A DNA stretch of 8,591 nucleotides, from contig CATYYP010000062.1 of NCBI GenBank assembly GCA_958415245.1, forward strand, positions 1 to 8,591. Reading direction: 5' to 3'. The translations under genes were made by a program, and so were the position numbers. Origin of the DNA: Schaalia odontolytica. GTDB lineage: Bacteria > Actinomycetota > Actinomycetes > Actinomycetales > Actinomycetaceae. Each line of letters starts with the position of its first letter. Positions within the stretch are counted from its first letter, which is position 1. This document shows positions 1-7,904 of this stretch, one piece after another. The notes beneath the pieces were generated by a model. That model was not told the DNA's origin and made no database searches. It worked only from the letters and a program-made list of their open reading frames with translations.

Positions 1-24
1 GGGCCAACCGTTGGACAGGTTCAT
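1..24 (-). CDS. nuoJ: Probable NADH-quinone oxidoreductase subunit J, first 8 codons only
   Basis: An ATG at 22-24 overlaps the nuoI stop by one base (TGATG) and has a strong ribosome site just upstream. The eight codons before the window edge read MNLSNGWP. That is too little to recognise by sequence. The name rests on gene order: nuoJ, a small membrane subunit of the proton-pumping arm, follows nuoI in nearly all complete nuo operons. The start codon itself is well supported. Confidence 0.7.
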
Positions 25-674
25 CAGTGTGCCTCCTCGGCGACTCGTACCGTCTTGAGGGAGGGGTCGTCGGGGCGGCGGCTCGCAACCCAGTCGACCT
101 GGGCGGCGGTGGGGCCGGTGACTTCCCCGCGGTAGTAGTCGATGTCGTTCTTACCCTCGACCATGGGGTGGGGCGCTGCGAGCATGCCATCGGAGAGCGG
201 GACCAGGAGGTCTTCCTTCTCGTAGATGTCGTCCTCGCGGGTGTACTTGGCGATTTCGAAGTCGTTCGTCATCGTCAGGGCGCGCGTGGGGCACGCCTCG
301 ATGCACATGCCGCAGAAGATGCAGCGCAGGTAGTTGATCTGGTAGACGCGGCCGTAACGCTCACCCGCAGAGTACTGCTCCTCGGGCGTGTTCGAGGCGG
401 CCTCGACGAAGATCGCGTCAGCGGGGCACGCCCAGGCGCACAGCTCGCAGCCGACGCACTTTTCCAGGCCGTCGTCGTAGCGGTTGAGCTGGTGACGACC
501 GTGGAAGCGGGGCATGACGCGCGCGGGTTCGCGCGGGTACTGCTCAGTGACGGTGGGCCGGAAGAAGGAAGCCATGGTGACTCCGTAGCCGGCCATGGGC
601 GCGACGAACTGGGCGAACGCACCCTTGGGATCATGCTCGAAGAGCATTTCCTCGTCGGTGGTCTTCTCACTCAT
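24..674 (-). CDS. nuoI: NADH-quinone oxidoreductase subunit I (complex I 23 kDa, two 4Fe-4S clusters)
   Basis: NuoI is the 216-residue 8Fe ferredoxin-like subunit that carries electrons from NuoG to cluster N2 in NuoB via N6a and N6b. Both binding motifs are intact: Cys73, Cys76, Cys79 and Cys83 ([12 protein letters not shown]), and Cys118, Cys121, Cys124 and Cys128 ([12 protein letters not shown]). The N-terminal amphipathic part, with [19 protein letters not shown], is the usual anchor on NuoH and the membrane. The C-terminal tail after about residue 150 is acidic and variable. ATG at 672-674 is favoured by AAGGAG at 682-687 with a seven-base spacer. A longer reading from 794 adds 40 Arg/Pro-rich residues that are nuoH read out of frame, so it is rejected. 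The stop at 24-26 overlaps the nuoJ start by one base. Length is normal for the family. Confidence 0.97.
   Translation of the reverse strand: MSEKTTDEEMLFEHDPKGAFAQFVAPMAGYGVTMASFFRPTVTEQYPREPARVMPRFHGRHQLNRYDDGLEKCVGCELCAWACPADAIFVEAASNTPEEQYSAGERYGRVYQINYLRCIFCGMCIEACPTRALTMTNDFEIAKYTREDDIYEKEDLLVPLSDGMLAAPHPMVEGKNDIDYYRGEVTGPTAAQVDWVASRRPDDPSLKTVRVAEEAH
32..38 (-). promoter_or_regulatory. Ribosome binding site of nuoJ
   Basis: GAGGAGG on the minus strand lies seven bases before the ATG at 22-24, inside the last codons of nuoI. It is the main evidence that a new gene starts at the left edge. Confidence 0.75.
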
Positions 675-1995
675 CGGTGGACTCCTTCGGGCTGTCGATT
701 GCCGAGGCCGGGGCCAGCTCGCCCTCAATGGTGGCGAGGCCGCGCGGCGAGGCAACGGGGGTCTGTCCGGGCAGCGGCGGAACGGGGAAGCCATCCTCGA
801 ATCCGGTGTATTCGCGCTCGGCGGCGGGGATCTCCTCGGGCTCGGACTTGTCGGTGAGCCAGATGATCGCCAGGGCGATCAGGAAGAGGACACCGACTCC
901 ACCGAAGAGGAGGTGGTTGGGCAGCTGCACGAACTGGGTGATGCCGCGCACCAGGGCGACGAGCACGAGCCAACCCAGGGCGATGGGCATGAGGCGCTTC
1001 CAGCCGAGGTTCATGAACTGGTCGTAGCGGAAGCGCAGCAGCGTGGCACGCGTCCAGATCATCAGGAACATGAAGAACCAGATCTTCAGGAAGAACCAGA
1101 GCAGGCCCCACCAGCCGGAGTTGAGGAACTCGACGTGGGACAGCGGCCACGGGGCGTGCCATCCGCCGGCGAACATCGTGGTGGCCACGGCCGAGACGTT
1201 GAGCATGTTGACGTACTCGGACAGGTAGTACCAGCCGAACTTCATCGACGAGTACTCGGTCATGTGACCGGCGACGATCTCGCCTTCGGCCTCGGGGAGG
1301 TCGAAGGGAAGACGGTTGACTTCACCGACGGCGCTGATGCAGTAGATGACGAATGCCGGGAAGAGGGTGAATGCCCACCAGAACTGTCCCTGCGCGGCCA
1401 CGATCTGCGAGGTGGACATGGAGCCCGACATGAGGAACACGCTCACGAGGGACAGGCCCATGGCCAGTTCGTAGGAGATGACCTGCGCGGAGGAACGCAC
1501 GGCGCCGTACAGCGGCAGGGTCGAGCGGGTCGACCAGCCACCCAGGACGATGCCGTACAGGCCCAGCGAGGCGATCGCCAGAATGTACAGGGAGGCAACG
1601 GGCATGTCGGCCAGCTGCAGCGGCGTCGAGATGTCACCGATCTTCACGTTCGGGCCCATCGGGATGACCGCGTAGACACTGAACGCTGCGAACGCGGCGA
1701 TCGCGGGGGCCAGGAAGTACAGGAACCTCTCGGCCCGGCGGGTCCACATGTCCTCCTTGAAGAGGAGCTTACCGGCGTCCGCGAACGCCTGGAACAGGCC
1801 GAGGGGGCCCGCGACGTTCGGGCCGGGACGCGTCTGCATGCGGCCCAGGCCTCGGCGCTCGACCCACAGGGCGAGGAGCACGTTGGCGATCAGGAAGACG
1901 ATGATGAACACGGCCTTGATGAGGCTGAGCCACCAGGTTTCCTGGCTGAAGTCCGCGGGGGTGTACTCCGGGACTGCGAAGGGAGCGAGTGTCAT
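667..1995 (-). CDS. nuoH: NADH-quinone oxidoreductase subunit H (complex I ND1-type membrane subunit)
   Basis: NuoH is the membrane subunit that joins the peripheral arm to the proton-pumping arm and forms the entrance of the quinone channel. The 442-residue protein shows about eight hydrophobic helices, roughly at 24-44, 91-112, 131-153, 171-190, 205-223, 296-316, 335-355 and 362-381. The family motifs are present: [17 protein letters not shown] (44-60) with [13 protein letters not shown], and [16 protein letters not shown] (224-239) followed by [18 protein letters not shown]. After the last helix comes a cytosolic tail of about 60 residues, acidic and proline-rich with VPPLPGQ; E. coli NuoH (about 325 residues) lacks it, but actinobacterial relatives carry similar tails. 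ATG at 1993-1995 is chosen because it has AGGAGGT at 2002-2008 and overlaps the nuoG stop; the open frame further upstream lies inside nuoG and has no NuoH-like sequence. The gene overlaps nuoI by eight bases. Confidence 0.97.
   Translation of the reverse strand: MTLAPFAVPEYTPADFSQETWWLSLIKAVFIIVFLIANVLLALWVERRGLGRMQTRPGPNVAGPLGLFQAFADAGKLLFKEDMWTRRAERFLYFLAPAIAAFAAFSVYAVIPMGPNVKIGDISTPLQLADMPVASLYILAIASLGLYGIVLGGWSTRSTLPLYGAVRSSAQVISYELAMGLSLVSVFLMSGSMSTSQIVAAQGQFWWAFTLFPAFVIYCISAVGEVNRLPFDLPEAEGEIVAGHMTEYSSMKFGWYYLSEYVNMLNVSAVATTMFAGGWHAPWPLSHVEFLNSGWWGLLWFFLKIWFFMFLMIWTRATLLRFRYDQFMNLGWKRLMPIALGWLVLVALVRGITQFVQLPNHLLFGGVGVLFLIALAIIWLTDKSEPEEIPAAEREYTGFEDGFPVPPLPGQTPVASPRGLATIEGELAPASAIDSPKESTDE
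682..687 (-). promoter_or_regulatory. Ribosome binding site of nuoI
   Basis: AAGGAG lies seven bases before the ATG at 672-674, inside the nuoH 3' end. It selects this start over the longer open frame beginning at 794. Confidence 0.75.
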
Positions 1996-4553
1996 CGTGC
2001 CACCTCCTGCGTGGCGCGCAGGGTCGCGACGGTGCCGGCACCGCCGAGGTTTTCGTGAATAACGGAGCCGGTCGAGCACTCGGGCACCCACGCGACGGAG
2101 TCGGGCAGGTCCGCGATGGCGGCCGGGAGGGTGATCGTGCCACGCTCGGTTTCGAGCGTCGCGTCCGCGCCGGGGGCAATACCCGCGGCGGCCAGCGTCG
2201 CGGCCGAGGCCAGAAGGACGGGGCGACGGGCCGAACCGGCCAGCCACGGGGCGCCATCCTGGAGACGACCGGCGTCGATCATCGGCTTATGGGAGGCCAC
2301 AACGACCTCGCCCTTGCCGGCGGAGGCGGGAGCCTGCGCGGGCACCGGGGCGAACTCCTGCGGGGCGCCGTCCCACTCCATGAGGGGGTTGACTTCCTCG
2401 TAGAGGTCGGCCAGGGCGGTAATGCCCAGGTCGAGGTCGAACTCCTCGGTGAGGCGCACGAGCACGTCGCGGTCCGTGAGGGACGTTGCCGAGCGGGCCT
2501 GGCCGAAGGGGCGCAGGCGGCCTTCCCAGTTGATGTAGGTGCCGTTCTTCTCGACCGCGGGAGCGACCGGCAGGACGACGTCCGCACGATCGGTGATCTC
2601 CGAGGCTCGAACCTCGAGGGACACGAGGAAGGGAACCTCTTCGAGGGCTTCGCGCACGGCGGCGGGCTCGTCGAAGTCGCGGACGTCAACGCCGCCGACG
2701 ACCAGAGCCTGGAGCTCACCGGAAGCCGCAGCCTCGATCATCTGCTCGGCGTCGAGGCCACGGGCGGGAAGCTCGCCCCAACCCAGGGACTGCGCACCGG
2801 CCTCGTCAAGACCGCGACCGAAGGGAAGCAGGCCCGGGAGGAGGCCGGCCTCGATGGCGGCGCGGTCACCGGCGCGGCGCGGGACCCACGTGAGGCGGGC
2901 GCCCGTGCGCTCGGCCAGAGCGACGACGGCGGAGAGCAGGCCGGGGGTCTGCGCGGCGCGCTCACCCACAAGGATGATGCCGCCGGACAGCGCCTCGGCC
3001 ACGTCGGCGTAGGCGCCGCCTGCCGCGATCGCGTCCACGACACCCGGCTCGGAGCCGGGGGCAGCGTGCAGGAGGCGAGCCTTCATCTTGCGCGAACCCG
3101 CAGAGGTGAAGGGCGCGACGGTCGCGACCTTCAGGCCCGACTTACGCGTGGCCTTACGCAGGCGCAGGAACATGGCGCCGCACTCGTCCTCGGGCTCAAG
3201 GGCGACCAGCAGCACCTGGCCGGCGCTCTCCAGGTCCGCGTACGTGGTCTCGAGGCCGGAGCCCGCCACGTGAGAGGCCAGGAAGGAACGCTCTTCTTCG
3301 CTGGAGCGACGCGAGCGGAAGTCGATCGAGTCGGAGCCGACGACGGTGCGCGCGAACTTCGACCATGCCCAGGCGTCCTCGAAGGTGAGGTGGCCGCCGG
3401 GCAGGAAGCCCACGGACGAACCCGCCTGCTCAAGGCCCTCACGGACGCGGTCGAGCGCGTCGGACCACGAGGTGGGAACCAGCTCGCCGTCCTCGCGCAC
3501 GAGCGGGGTGGTCAGGCGATCGACCTTGTCCCATTCGAAGGCGAAGCGGTCCTTGTCGGTGATCCACTCTTCGTTGACCTCGGGGTCGTTGCCGCTCATG
3601 CGACGCACGACCTCGCCGCGGCGCACGTCCTGGCGGATCGCGGAGCCCGACGCGTCGTGCTCGGTCACGGACGCCGTCGACACGAGGTCGAAGGGACGCG
3701 CGCGGAAGCGGTAGGACGCGGCGGTCAGGGCACCGACCGGGCAGATCTGGATGATGTTGCCCGAGAAGTAGGACGCGAAGGCTCGGCCCGACACGTCGCG
3801 CTCGGCGACGGAAAGCTCACCCTCGTTGATGGAACCGACGATCGCGTCCGTGCCGTACGGGGACGACAGGGACGAGGTCGAGGCCTCCTTGGCCTTCGGG
3901 TCGAAGAAGTCGAGCGTGGTCGAGTCGAAGCCGCCGACCTGCTCGCCCATGAAGTAGTGGTGCTCCGTGGGAGCGGTACCGCCACCACGACCCTGCAGGT
4001 CCATGAACACGTCGCCCGAGATCTCCTTGCCGAAACGCACGCAGCGCTGGCACAGGATGCAGCGCTCGCGATCCAGCAGGATCTGGGAGGTCAGGCGCAG
4101 CGGCTTCTTGAACGTGCGCTTGGCATCGGTGAAGCGGGACTTGCCGCGACCCTCGGTGAGCGCCTGGTTCTGCAGGGGGCACTCGCCACCCTTGTCACAG
4201 ACCGGGCAGTCCAGCGGGTGGTTGATGAGCAGGAACTCCATGACGCCGCGCTGGGCGCGGTCAACGACCTCGGAGGTGTGCTGCGTCTTGACGACCATAC
4301 CCGGGGTGACGGTCTGCGCACACGAGGGCTGGGGCTTGGGCATGAAACGCAGCTCGCCCGTGTTGCGGTCGGGCATGCCGACCTCCACGAGGCACTGGCG
4401 GCATGCGGCCACAGGAGCCAGCAGCGGGTGATCACAGAAACGCGGGATCCGGATGCCGGCCTGCTCGGCCGCGCGGATCACGAGCGTGCCCTGGGGGACA
4501 GAAACCTGAACGTCGTCGATGGTGACGTCGATCATGTTGGGCGCGTCGCTCAT
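1992..4553 (-). CDS. nuoG: NADH-quinone oxidoreductase subunit G (complex I 75 kDa subunit), N7 ligands absent
   Basis: NuoG (853 residues) carries electrons from N3 towards NuoI. Ligands seen: 2Fe-2S N1b, Cys40, Cys51, Cys54 and Cys78; 4Fe-4S N5, His112, Cys116, Cys119 and Cys125 (HPLDCPVCDKGGEC); 4Fe-4S N4, Cys165, Cys168, Cys171 and Cys271 (CILCQRC; QICPVGALT). The rest is a degenerate molybdopterin-oxidoreductase fold, with KNGTYINWEGRLRPF at 669-683; no molybdenum chemistry is expected, as in other NuoG proteins. Two oddities stand out. The third and fourth N4 ligands are separated by 99 residues rather than the roughly 43 I recall for E. coli, Thermus and Streptomyces. The usual N7 cysteine positions are Thr297, Asp300, Ser304 and Thr332. 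The ATG at 4551-4553 has GAGGAGGT at 4559-4566 and overlaps the nuoF stop (ATGA), which favours it over Met7. The gene ends in an ATGA overlap with nuoH. Confidence 0.96.
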   Translation of the reverse strand: MSDAPNMIDVTIDDVQVSVPQGTLVIRAAEQAGIRIPRFCDHPLLAPVAACRQCLVEVGMPDRNTGELRFMPKPQPSCAQTVTPGMVVKTQHTSEVVDRAQRGVMEFLLINHPLDCPVCDKGGECPLQNQALTEGRGKSRFTDAKRTFKKPLRLTSQILLDRERCILCQRCVRFGKEISGDVFMDLQGRGGGTAPTEHHYFMGEQVGGFDSTTLDFFDPKAKEASTSSLSSPYGTDAIVGSINEGELSVAERDVSGRAFASYFSGNIIQICPVGALTAASYRFRARPFDLVSTASVTEHDASGSAIRQDVRRGEVVRRMSGNDPEVNEEWITDKDRFAFEWDKVDRLTTPLVREDGELVPTSWSDALDRVREGLEQAGSSVGFLPGGHLTFEDAWAWSKFARTVVGSDSIDFRSRRSSEEERSFLASHVAGSGLETTYADLESAGQVLLVALEPEDECGAMFLRLRKATRKSGLKVATVAPFTSAGSRKMKARLLHAAPGSEPGVVDAIAAGGAYADVAEALSGGIILVGERAAQTPGLLSAVVALAERTGARLTWVPRRAGDRAAIEAGLLPGLLPFGRGLDEAGAQSLGWGELPARGLDAEQMIEAAASGELQALVVGGVDVRDFDEPAAVREALEEVPFLVSLEVRASEITDRADVVLPVAPAVEKNGTYINWEGRLRPFGQARSATSLTDRDVLVRLTEEFDLDLGITALADLYEEVNPLMEWDGAPQEFAPVPAQAPASAGKGEVVVASHKPMIDAGRLQDGAPWLAGSARRPVLLASAATLAAAGIAPGADATLETERGTITLPAAIADLPDSVAWVPECSTGSVIHENLGGAGTVATLRATQEVAR
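2002..2008 (-). promoter_or_regulatory. Ribosome binding site of nuoH
   Basis: AGGAGGT lies six bases before the ATG at 1993-1995, within the last codons of nuoG. It decides the nuoH start against the 84 extra codons open upstream in the same frame. Confidence 0.8.
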
Positions 4554-5854
4554 CGGCCACCTCCTCGCGCGTAGTTAGCGGACGCCTCGTAGGGGAAAAG
4601 CTCGCGGGCGGGCGTGGTGAGGCCGGCCTCGAACTCGTCGCGGAAGCGCTTGATGCCCGACATGATCGGGGTTGCTGCGGCGTCGCCGAGCGGGCAGAAG
4701 CTACGGCCCGCGATGTTGTGCGCGATCTCGTCGAGCAGGTCAACGTCGCCGGGGCGGCCCTCGCCTCGCTCGAGACGCAGCATGATTTGCTTCATCCAGT
4801 AGGTGCCTTCGCGACAGGGCGTGCACTTACCGCAGGACTCGTGCTGGTAGAACTCGGACCAGCGGGTGATGACGCGGACCACCGAGACGGTCTCGTCGAA
4901 CACCTGCAGGGCACGCGTACCCAGCATCGAACCGGCCGCACCCACGGACTCGTAGTCGAGGGGCGTGTCCAGCTCGTCTTCGGTGAAGATCGGGGTGGAG
5001 GAACCACCGGGGGTCCAGAACTTCAGCGTGTGGCCGTCGCGGATGCCGCCCGCCATCTCGATGAGCTGACGCATCGTGATGCCGAAGGGGGCCTCGAACT
5101 GGCCCGGGTTGTTCACGTGACCCGACACGGAGAAGATACCGTGGCCCTTGGACTTTTCGGTGCCCATGGACGCGAACCACTCGGGAGAGTTGCGGAAGAT
5201 ACCCGCCACCTGAGCGATGGTCTCGACGTTGTTGACGACCGTGGGACGGGCGTACAGACCGGCGACCGCGGGGAACGGGGGCTTGAGGCGTGGGTGGCCT
5301 CGGCGTCCCTCGAGGGAGTCCAGCAGAGCCGTCTCCTCACCGCAGATGTAGGCGCCGGCACCCGCGTGAGCGGTGATGCGCAGGTCGCCGAGCACGCCGG
5401 CCTCGGTCGCCTCGCGCACGGCCTCCAGCAGGCGGCGGTACACGTGGGTGACCTCGCCGCGCAGGTAGACGAACGCGTGGTCGCAGCCGATGGCGCGCGA
5501 CGTGATCGCGATGCCCTCAATGAGGACGTGCGGGTTGCCCATGATGAGCGGGATGTCCTTGCAGGTGCCCGGCTCGGACTCGTCGGCGTTCACCACGAGG
5601 TAGCGGGGGCCACCGTCGGCCGGGGGCAGGAAGGACCACTTGAGGCCGGACGGGAAGCCTGCGCCACCACGGCCTCGCAGACCGGAGTCCTTGACGGCCT
5701 GCACGATGTCGGCGGGCTCCATGGTGCGGGCCTTTTCGAGGCCCTGGTAGCCTCCGCGGCTCCGGTAGGAGTCCAGCGTCCAGGAACGCTCCTCTCCCCA
5801 TCCGTTGGTGAGGATCGGGGTCAGCGGTCCGGGCGCAACGTATGCGGTGCTCAC
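4550..5854 (-). CDS. nuoF: NADH-quinone oxidoreductase subunit F (complex I 51 kDa subunit, NADH/FMN site, N3 cluster)
   Basis: NuoF is the 434-residue subunit that oxidises NADH at FMN and passes electrons to cluster N3. The glycine-rich FMN/NADH region is seen as GLRGRGGAGFPSGLKW (residues 58-73), followed by VVNADESEPGTCKD (87-100) and the signature GAGAYICGEETALLDSLEG (164-182). The N3 4Fe-4S ligands are Cys341, Cys344 and Cys347 (ESCGKCTPCREG) and Cys387 (SFCPLGD). Length and motif order are normal. The start is a GTG at 5852-5854, overlapping the nuoE stop as GTGA. It has only a moderate ribosome site, AGAGG at 5859-5863 or GGGAG further upstream, so translation probably depends on coupling to nuoE. 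The stop overlaps nuoG as ATGA. Hydrogenase or formate dehydrogenase beta subunits share these motifs, but the neighbours settle the call. Confidence 0.97.
   Translation of the reverse strand: MSTAYVAPGPLTPILTNGWGEERSWTLDSYRSRGGYQGLEKARTMEPADIVQAVKDSGLRGRGGAGFPSGLKWSFLPPADGGPRYLVVNADESEPGTCKDIPLIMGNPHVLIEGIAITSRAIGCDHAFVYLRGEVTHVYRRLLEAVREATEAGVLGDLRITAHAGAGAYICGEETALLDSLEGRRGHPRLKPPFPAVAGLYARPTVVNNVETIAQVAGIFRNSPEWFASMGTEKSKGHGIFSVSGHVNNPGQFEAPFGITMRQLIEMAGGIRDGHTLKFWTPGGSSTPIFTEDELDTPLDYESVGAAGSMLGTRALQVFDETVSVVRVITRWSEFYQHESCGKCTPCREGTYWMKQIMLRLERGEGRPGDVDLLDEIAHNIAGRSFCPLGDAAATPIMSGIKRFRDEFEAGLTTPARELFPYEASANYARGGGR
4559..4566 (-). promoter_or_regulatory. Ribosome binding site of nuoG
   Basis: GAGGAGGT lies five bases before the ATG at 4551-4553, within the last codons of nuoF. 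It supports this ATG rather than the in-frame Met7 codon. Confidence 0.8.
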
Positions 5855-6561
5855 TTCGCCTCTTCTCCCTTCGTGTCAGTGGCCTCGTCGGCAACCTCAA
5901 CGGCAACCGGCTCAGTCCAGCCGTTCGCCGCGGCGATCTCGCGGCCCAGCAGGGTGGCGCGACCCGCGGAGGGGCCTTCGTTCTCGTGGCCGTCCAGGAA
6001 GCCGGCCAGGACGCGCTCGTTCTCCTTGAACGTGGGGGCCACGATGGGGCCGCGCGTCGGGTGGATGTCGCGGCCGGCCTGGATGTCATCGATCATCGCC
6101 AGCGCCGACTCGGGGCTCTGGTTGTCGAAGAATTCCCAGTTGACCATGACAACGGGCGCGTAGTCGCACGCCGCGTTGCACTCGATGCGCTCGAGCGTGA
6201 TCTTGCCGTCTTTGCTGGTCTCGTCGCTTCCGACGCCGACCTTCTCGGAGACCTTTTCCCAGATCTCGTCGCCGCCCATGACGGCGCACAGCGCGTTCGT
6301 GCACACGCCCACCAGATACTCACCGGTGGGGTGACGCTTGTACTGCGTGTAGAAGGTCGCGACGGCGCTGATCTCTGCGCGGGGCAGGTCCAGCGTGGCC
6401 GAGATGAAGTCGATGCCGTCCGGGCTGACGTAGCCGTCGACGGACTGGATCAGGTGCAGCATCGGCAGCAGTGCGGAACGCGAGTGACCGTCCGGGTAGC
6501 GGGCGATGATCTGCGCGGCATCCGCCTGCAGGCGTGCCAGGGTGTCGGGTGTGTAGCTCAT
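5851..6561 (-). CDS. nuoE: NADH-quinone oxidoreductase subunit E (complex I 24 kDa subunit, N1a cluster)
   Basis: NuoE is the 236-residue thioredoxin-like 2Fe-2S protein that pairs with NuoF in the NADH dehydrogenase module. A helical N-terminal part (about 1-75, with [17 protein letters not shown]) precedes the cluster domain. The four N1a ligands are visible as Cys87 and Cys92 (CTNALC) and Cys128 and Cys132 ([16 protein letters not shown]). Residues from about 180 on form a charged, low-complexity C-terminal extension ending in GEEAK; E. coli NuoE (166 residues) lacks it, but long NuoE proteins are usual in actinobacteria. ATG at 6559-6561 overlaps the nuoD stop as ATGA and has GGAGG at 6571-6575, nine bases upstream. 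The stop overlaps the GTG start of nuoF. N1a is off the main electron path and is generally thought to accept an electron from FMN. Confidence 0.97.
   Translation of the reverse strand: MSYTPDTLARLQADAAQIIARYPDGHSRSALLPMLHLIQSVDGYVSPDGIDFISATLDLPRAEISAVATFYTQYKRHPTGEYLVGVCTNALCAVMGGDEIWEKVSEKVGVGSDETSKDGKITLERIECNAACDYAPVVMVNWEFFDNQSPESALAMIDDIQAGRDIHPTRGPIVAPTFKENERVLAGFLDGHENEGPSAGRATLLGREIAAANGWTEPVAVEVADEATDTKGEEAK
5859..5869 (-). promoter_or_regulatory. Weak ribosome binding region of nuoF
   Basis: The purine-rich stretch GGGAGAAGAGG precedes the GTG start of nuoF. AGAGG is only four bases from the start, and GGGAG is about ten away. It is the poorest match among the junctions in the window. 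Confidence 0.5.
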
Positions 6562-7904
6562 CGGTCAACGCCTCCGAGAACGGGGTCGATAGCGGCCAGT
6601 GCGACGACCACGTCGGCCAGCTGGCCGCCTTCGGTCATCATGGCCAGCGCTTGCAGGTTGGCGTAGGAGGGGTCGCGGAAGTGCGCGCGGAACGGGCGCG
6701 TGCCACCGTCGGAGACGAGGTGAACGCCCAGGATGCCCTTCGCGTGCTCGACGGTCTGGTAGACCTGGCCGGCGGGCACGTGGAAGCCCTCCGTGACGAG
6801 CTTGAAGTGGTGGATGAGGGACTCCATGGACTCCCCCATGATTTCGCGGACGTGCTCGGCCGAGTTGCCCTGGCCGTCGGTGCCGACCGCCAGGCGCGCA
6901 GGCCAGGCGATTTCGGGGTCGGCGACCATGGTGGGCGCACCCTCGCACTGGTCCAGCTTGGCGAGAACCTGCCAGATGATGCGCATCGACTCGTAGCACT
7001 CGTCGAAACGGACCATCGTACGGTTGTAGACGTCCGACTTGTCGCGGGTGGGAACATCGAACTCGAAGTTCTCGTAGCCGCAGTAGGGCTGGCTCTTGCG
7101 CAGGTCCAGGGGCAGGCCGGCGGCGCGGACGCCGGGGCCGGTGGTGCCAAGGGCCATGAGGCCGCTCAGCGGCATGACGGCCACGTCGCACAGACGCTTC
7201 TTGAAGATCGGGTTCTCCACGAGGATGTCCTGGAGCTCGCCGATGTCCTTACGGGCGCGGCGCAGGCGGTCACGGATGTAGTCCGTGGTGCCCTCGCCGA
7301 TGTCCTGCACGACGCCGCCGGGGCGGATGTACTCGTGGTTCATGCGCAGGCCGGTGATGCGCTCGAAGATGCGCAGGATCTCCTCGCGGGCGCGGAAGCC
7401 GATCGTCATGATCGTCGTGGCACCCATCTCGTTACCGGTCGAGCCGATGGCGACCAGGTGCGAGGCGATGCGGCACAGCTCCATCATGAGGATGCGGATG
7501 AGGGACGCGCGCTCGGGAATGTCCTCTTCGATGCCGAGGAGCTTCTCGACGCCGAGGCAGTACGCGGCCTCCTGGAAGAAGGGAGCGACGTAGTCCATGC
7601 GCGTGCAGTATGCGACGCCCTGGGCCCACGTGCGGTACTCCATGTTCTTCTCGATGCCGGTGTGCAGGTAGCCGGTGTCGACGCGGGTCTCGCGGACCTT
7701 TTCACCGTCGAGCTCGAGGATCAGACGCAGAACGCCGTGGGTCGCGGGGTGAACCGGACCCAGGTTGACGACGATGCGCTCGGAGGTGATGGCCTCGATC
7801 TCGTGCAGGACGTCGTCCCAGTCGCCGCCCTGTGTCAGGACCTCGGGGATGTCCTCGATGGGCAGGTCGGTCGCGCCGGCGGGCGCGTGGAAGGCGGTGG
7901 TCAT
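6558..7904 (-). CDS. nuoD: NADH-quinone oxidoreductase subunit D (complex I 49 kDa subunit)
   Basis: NuoD is the 448-residue subunit that, with NuoB, forms the quinone-reduction pocket; it descends from the large subunit of NiFe hydrogenases. The conserved loop [15 protein letters not shown] lies at residues 47-61, with His52 and His56; family members use a His here to bind the quinone headgroup. The partner tyrosine is probably Tyr105 in TRMDYVAP. The segment [16 protein letters not shown] (78-93) and the C-terminal [16 protein letters not shown] followed by [23 protein letters not shown] (about 405-448) are also classic. The hydrogenase metal-binding cysteines are absent, as expected for the family. 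ATG at 7902-7904 is preferred: it overlaps the nuoC stop and has AGGAG at 7914-7918, nine bases upstream. The gene ends in an ATGA overlap with nuoE. Length is normal for actinobacterial NuoD, and nothing looks damaged. Confidence 0.97.
   Translation of the reverse strand: MTTAFHAPAGATDLPIEDIPEVLTQGGDWDDVLHEIEAITSERIVVNLGPVHPATHGVLRLILELDGEKVRETRVDTGYLHTGIEKNMEYRTWAQGVAYCTRMDYVAPFFQEAAYCLGVEKLLGIEEDIPERASLIRILMMELCRIASHLVAIGSTGNEMGATTIMTIGFRAREEILRIFERITGLRMNHEYIRPGGVVQDIGEGTTDYIRDRLRRARKDIGELQDILVENPIFKKRLCDVAVMPLSGLMALGTTGPGVRAAGLPLDLRKSQPYCGYENFEFDVPTRDKSDVYNRTMVRFDECYESMRIIWQVLAKLDQCEGAPTMVADPEIAWPARLAVGTDGQGNSAEHVREIMGESMESLIHHFKLVTEGFHVPAGQVYQTVEHAKGILGVHLVSDGGTRPFRAHFRDPSYANLQALAMMTEGGQLADVVVALAAIDPVLGGVDR

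Noticed and set aside
675..794. Forty-codon N-terminal extension of nuoI
   Set aside because: It is Arg/Pro-rich out-of-frame reading of nuoH. The ATG at 672-674 has its own ribosome site and matches the family length.
667..849. Proline-rich C-terminal tail of NuoH as a novel domain
   Set aside because: Actinobacterial NuoH proteins commonly carry a tail with a VPPLPGQ-like segment, so it is a lineage trait and not new.
595..2058. Plus-strand open frame opposite nuoH; similar ones at 27-857, 4718-6163, 5842-6666 and 6534-7982
   Set aside because: Same cause: codon-register shadows of nuoH, nuoI, nuoF, nuoE and nuoD. They show no domain, and their composition is typical of antisense frames in GC-rich DNA.
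1996..2247. Eighty-four-codon N-terminal extension of nuoH
   Set aside because: It lies inside nuoG in another frame, is Arg-rich and not membrane-like. The ATG at 1993-1995 has AGGAGGT and the usual ATGA overlap.
4320..4434. Longer spacing between the third and fourth N1b cysteines of NuoG (Cys54 to Cys78)
   Set aside because: As I recall, this spacing already varies between E. coli and Thermus enzymes, so a gap of this size is not remarkable.
1992..4553. NuoG as a catalytic formate dehydrogenase or other molybdoenzyme
   Set aside because: The C-terminal fold is related, but the neighbours are complex I subunits throughout, and the molybdopterin-type domain is degenerate in all NuoG proteins.
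1989..4574. Plus-strand open frame of 861 codons opposite nuoG
   Set aside because: It is the exact-register complement of nuoG, made possible by avoidance of TTA, CTA and TCA codons. Its translation is a Gly/Arg/Asp/His-rich mix with no recognisable domain.
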